From: Nitratiruptor sp.
Lineage (GTDB): Bacteria > Campylobacterota > Campylobacteria > Campylobacterales > Nitratiruptoraceae
Direction: 5' to 3'
DNA length: 14,166 nucleotides
Assembly: GCA_015494595.1 (NCBI GenBank)
Contig: WGAX01000191.1
Span: forward strand, 1 to 14,166
Every line of letters starts with the position of its first letter. The stretch's first letter is position 1. This document shows, piece by piece, positions 13,528-14,166 of the stretch. The translations under genes were made by a program, and so were the position numbers. Under the pieces are notes generated by a model. It was not told the DNA's origin and ran no database searches. It was given only the letters and a program-made list of their open reading frames with translations.

Positions 13528-14166
13528 TGGGATTGTAGAGGTTAAAATCAGTAAGAGGGAAGTAGGCTTTTTTGTATGGATTGTGCCAATTATTGCACTT
13601 TTGATTGGTGGATGGATGATCTATCGTTACTATGCCAAAATGGGACCAGAGATCGTAATCTACTTTAAAAAGAGCGGAGGATTGGAGCCAAAACACTCTT
13701 TTATCAAATTTCGCGATGTTAAAGTGGGGGTGGTAGAGCGCATTGAGATCCTGAAGCAAGAGGAAGGAGTAGCAGTTTATGCCAGAATTAATAGGGATGT
13801 GGAGCCTTTTTTAAATGAGCATACCCGTTTTTGGATTGTTAAACCTGAGATTGGTTTGGGTAAAATCAGAGGCTTAGATGCGCTTGTAAGCGGCTCCTAT
13901 ATTCAGATGCAAGCAAAACTTGGAGCCGAGACCAAAAGAGAGTTTCAGGGACTGGCAGAGCCCCCCTTGGAGGTAGGAGCGAAGGGGAAAAATTTTAAGC
14001 TAGAAGCAGAGCGCTCTTATGGTCTTACAGCAGGGCTGCCTGTATATTACAAAGGGGTTAAAGTTGGCAGTATCAAAAGGGTAGAGCTTGCAAGAGATGG
14101 TAAAAGGGTCTTTATCTATGTTTTTATCAAAAAGCCCTATGATCGTTTTGTTAATTGCTCTACCAA
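13517..14166 (+). CDS. PqiB-like MCE-domain protein, N-terminal part (cut by window end)
   Basis: The first 216 codons of a longer gene are present. After a short cytoplasmic start (VKDDGIVEVKISKREV) there is one membrane anchor (about residues 18-38, FFVWIVPIIALLIGGWMIY), then a first MCE domain (PEIVIYFKKSGGLEPKHS, FRDVKVGVVERIEI) and, from about residue 173, the start of a second MCE domain (GLTAGLPVYYKGVKVGSIKRVEL). Tandem MCE domains behind one anchor are the layout of PqiB and YebT/LetB, which form periplasm-spanning lipid conduits. The start is GTG 13517 with GGGAGAGA just upstream; no ATG is in frame nearby. It overlaps the second PqiA-type gene by 11 bases. The number of MCE domains cannot be known from the window. 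Confidence 0.92.
   Translation, partial: MKDDGIVEVKISKREVGFFVWIVPIIALLIGGWMIYRYYAKMGPEIVIYFKKSGGLEPKHSFIKFRDVKVGVVERIEILKQEEGVAVYARINRDVEPFLNEHTRFWIVKPEIGLGKIRGLDALVSGSYIQMQAKLGAETKREFQGLAEPPLEVGAKGKNFKLEAERSYGLTAGLPVYYKGVKVGSIKRVELARDGKRVFIYVFIKKPYDRFVNCST

Noticed and set aside
1..14166. CRISPR array, insertion sequence, tRNA or rRNA genes
   Set aside because: I saw no regularly spaced direct repeats, transposase motifs or paired terminal inverted repeats, and no tRNA other than the tRNA-like part of tmRNA.

Overview
The window looks like chromosomal DNA of a Campylobacterota (epsilonproteobacterial) species. It is AT-rich and densely packed, with many 1-35 nt gene overlaps. The order UPF0323 lipoprotein / glutathionylspermidine-synthase-like protein, the block panB-ruvB-AI-2E transporter, and a tmRNA whose tag resembles the Helicobacter/Campylobacter type all point there. 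The genus cannot be settled from the sequence; a free-living or vent-type member is my guess.

Layout: (1) 1-1526, plus strand: the tail of a UPF0323-type lipoprotein, an unlisted 42-residue membrane peptide, and a glutathionylspermidine-synthase-family ATP-grasp ligase. (2) 1492-4318, minus strand: a tight operon panB-ruvB-AI-2E-type permease, running tail-to-tail into the ligase gene with a 35 nt coding overlap. (3) 4319-5535, plus strand: trpA, with a near-perfect sigma-70 promoter inside its 3' end that probably drives ssrA (tmRNA, 376 nt, tag ANNTDYRPAYAVAA). (4) 5550-7340, minus strand: a GT-C-fold membrane glycosyltransferase. (5) 7341-7546: an intergenic stretch with a 17 nt palindrome, two strong hairpins and a minus-strand intrinsic-terminator-like element. 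(6) 7547-9622, plus strand: a secreted 691-residue protein combining an unrecognised N-terminal region, a six-cysteine Kazal-like module and a complete serpin domain. (7) 9619-12263, minus strand: a DUF2853 protein overlapping by one base a HerA/FtsK-type ATPase with a long coiled-coil tail. (8) 12347-14166, plus strand: a Pqi-type envelope lipid-transport operon, with PqiA split into two single-domain genes followed by a PqiB-like MCE protein cut by the window end.

Most genes are housekeeping (tryptophan and pantothenate synthesis, Holliday junction migration, ribosome rescue, envelope lipid transport). The outlier is the Kazal-serpin fusion at 7547-9622: two unrelated protease-inhibitor folds in one exported bacterial polypeptide, flanked by a divergent membrane glycosyltransferase and an intergenic region with unexplained RNA-like structure. 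It is the best candidate in the window for undescribed biology.
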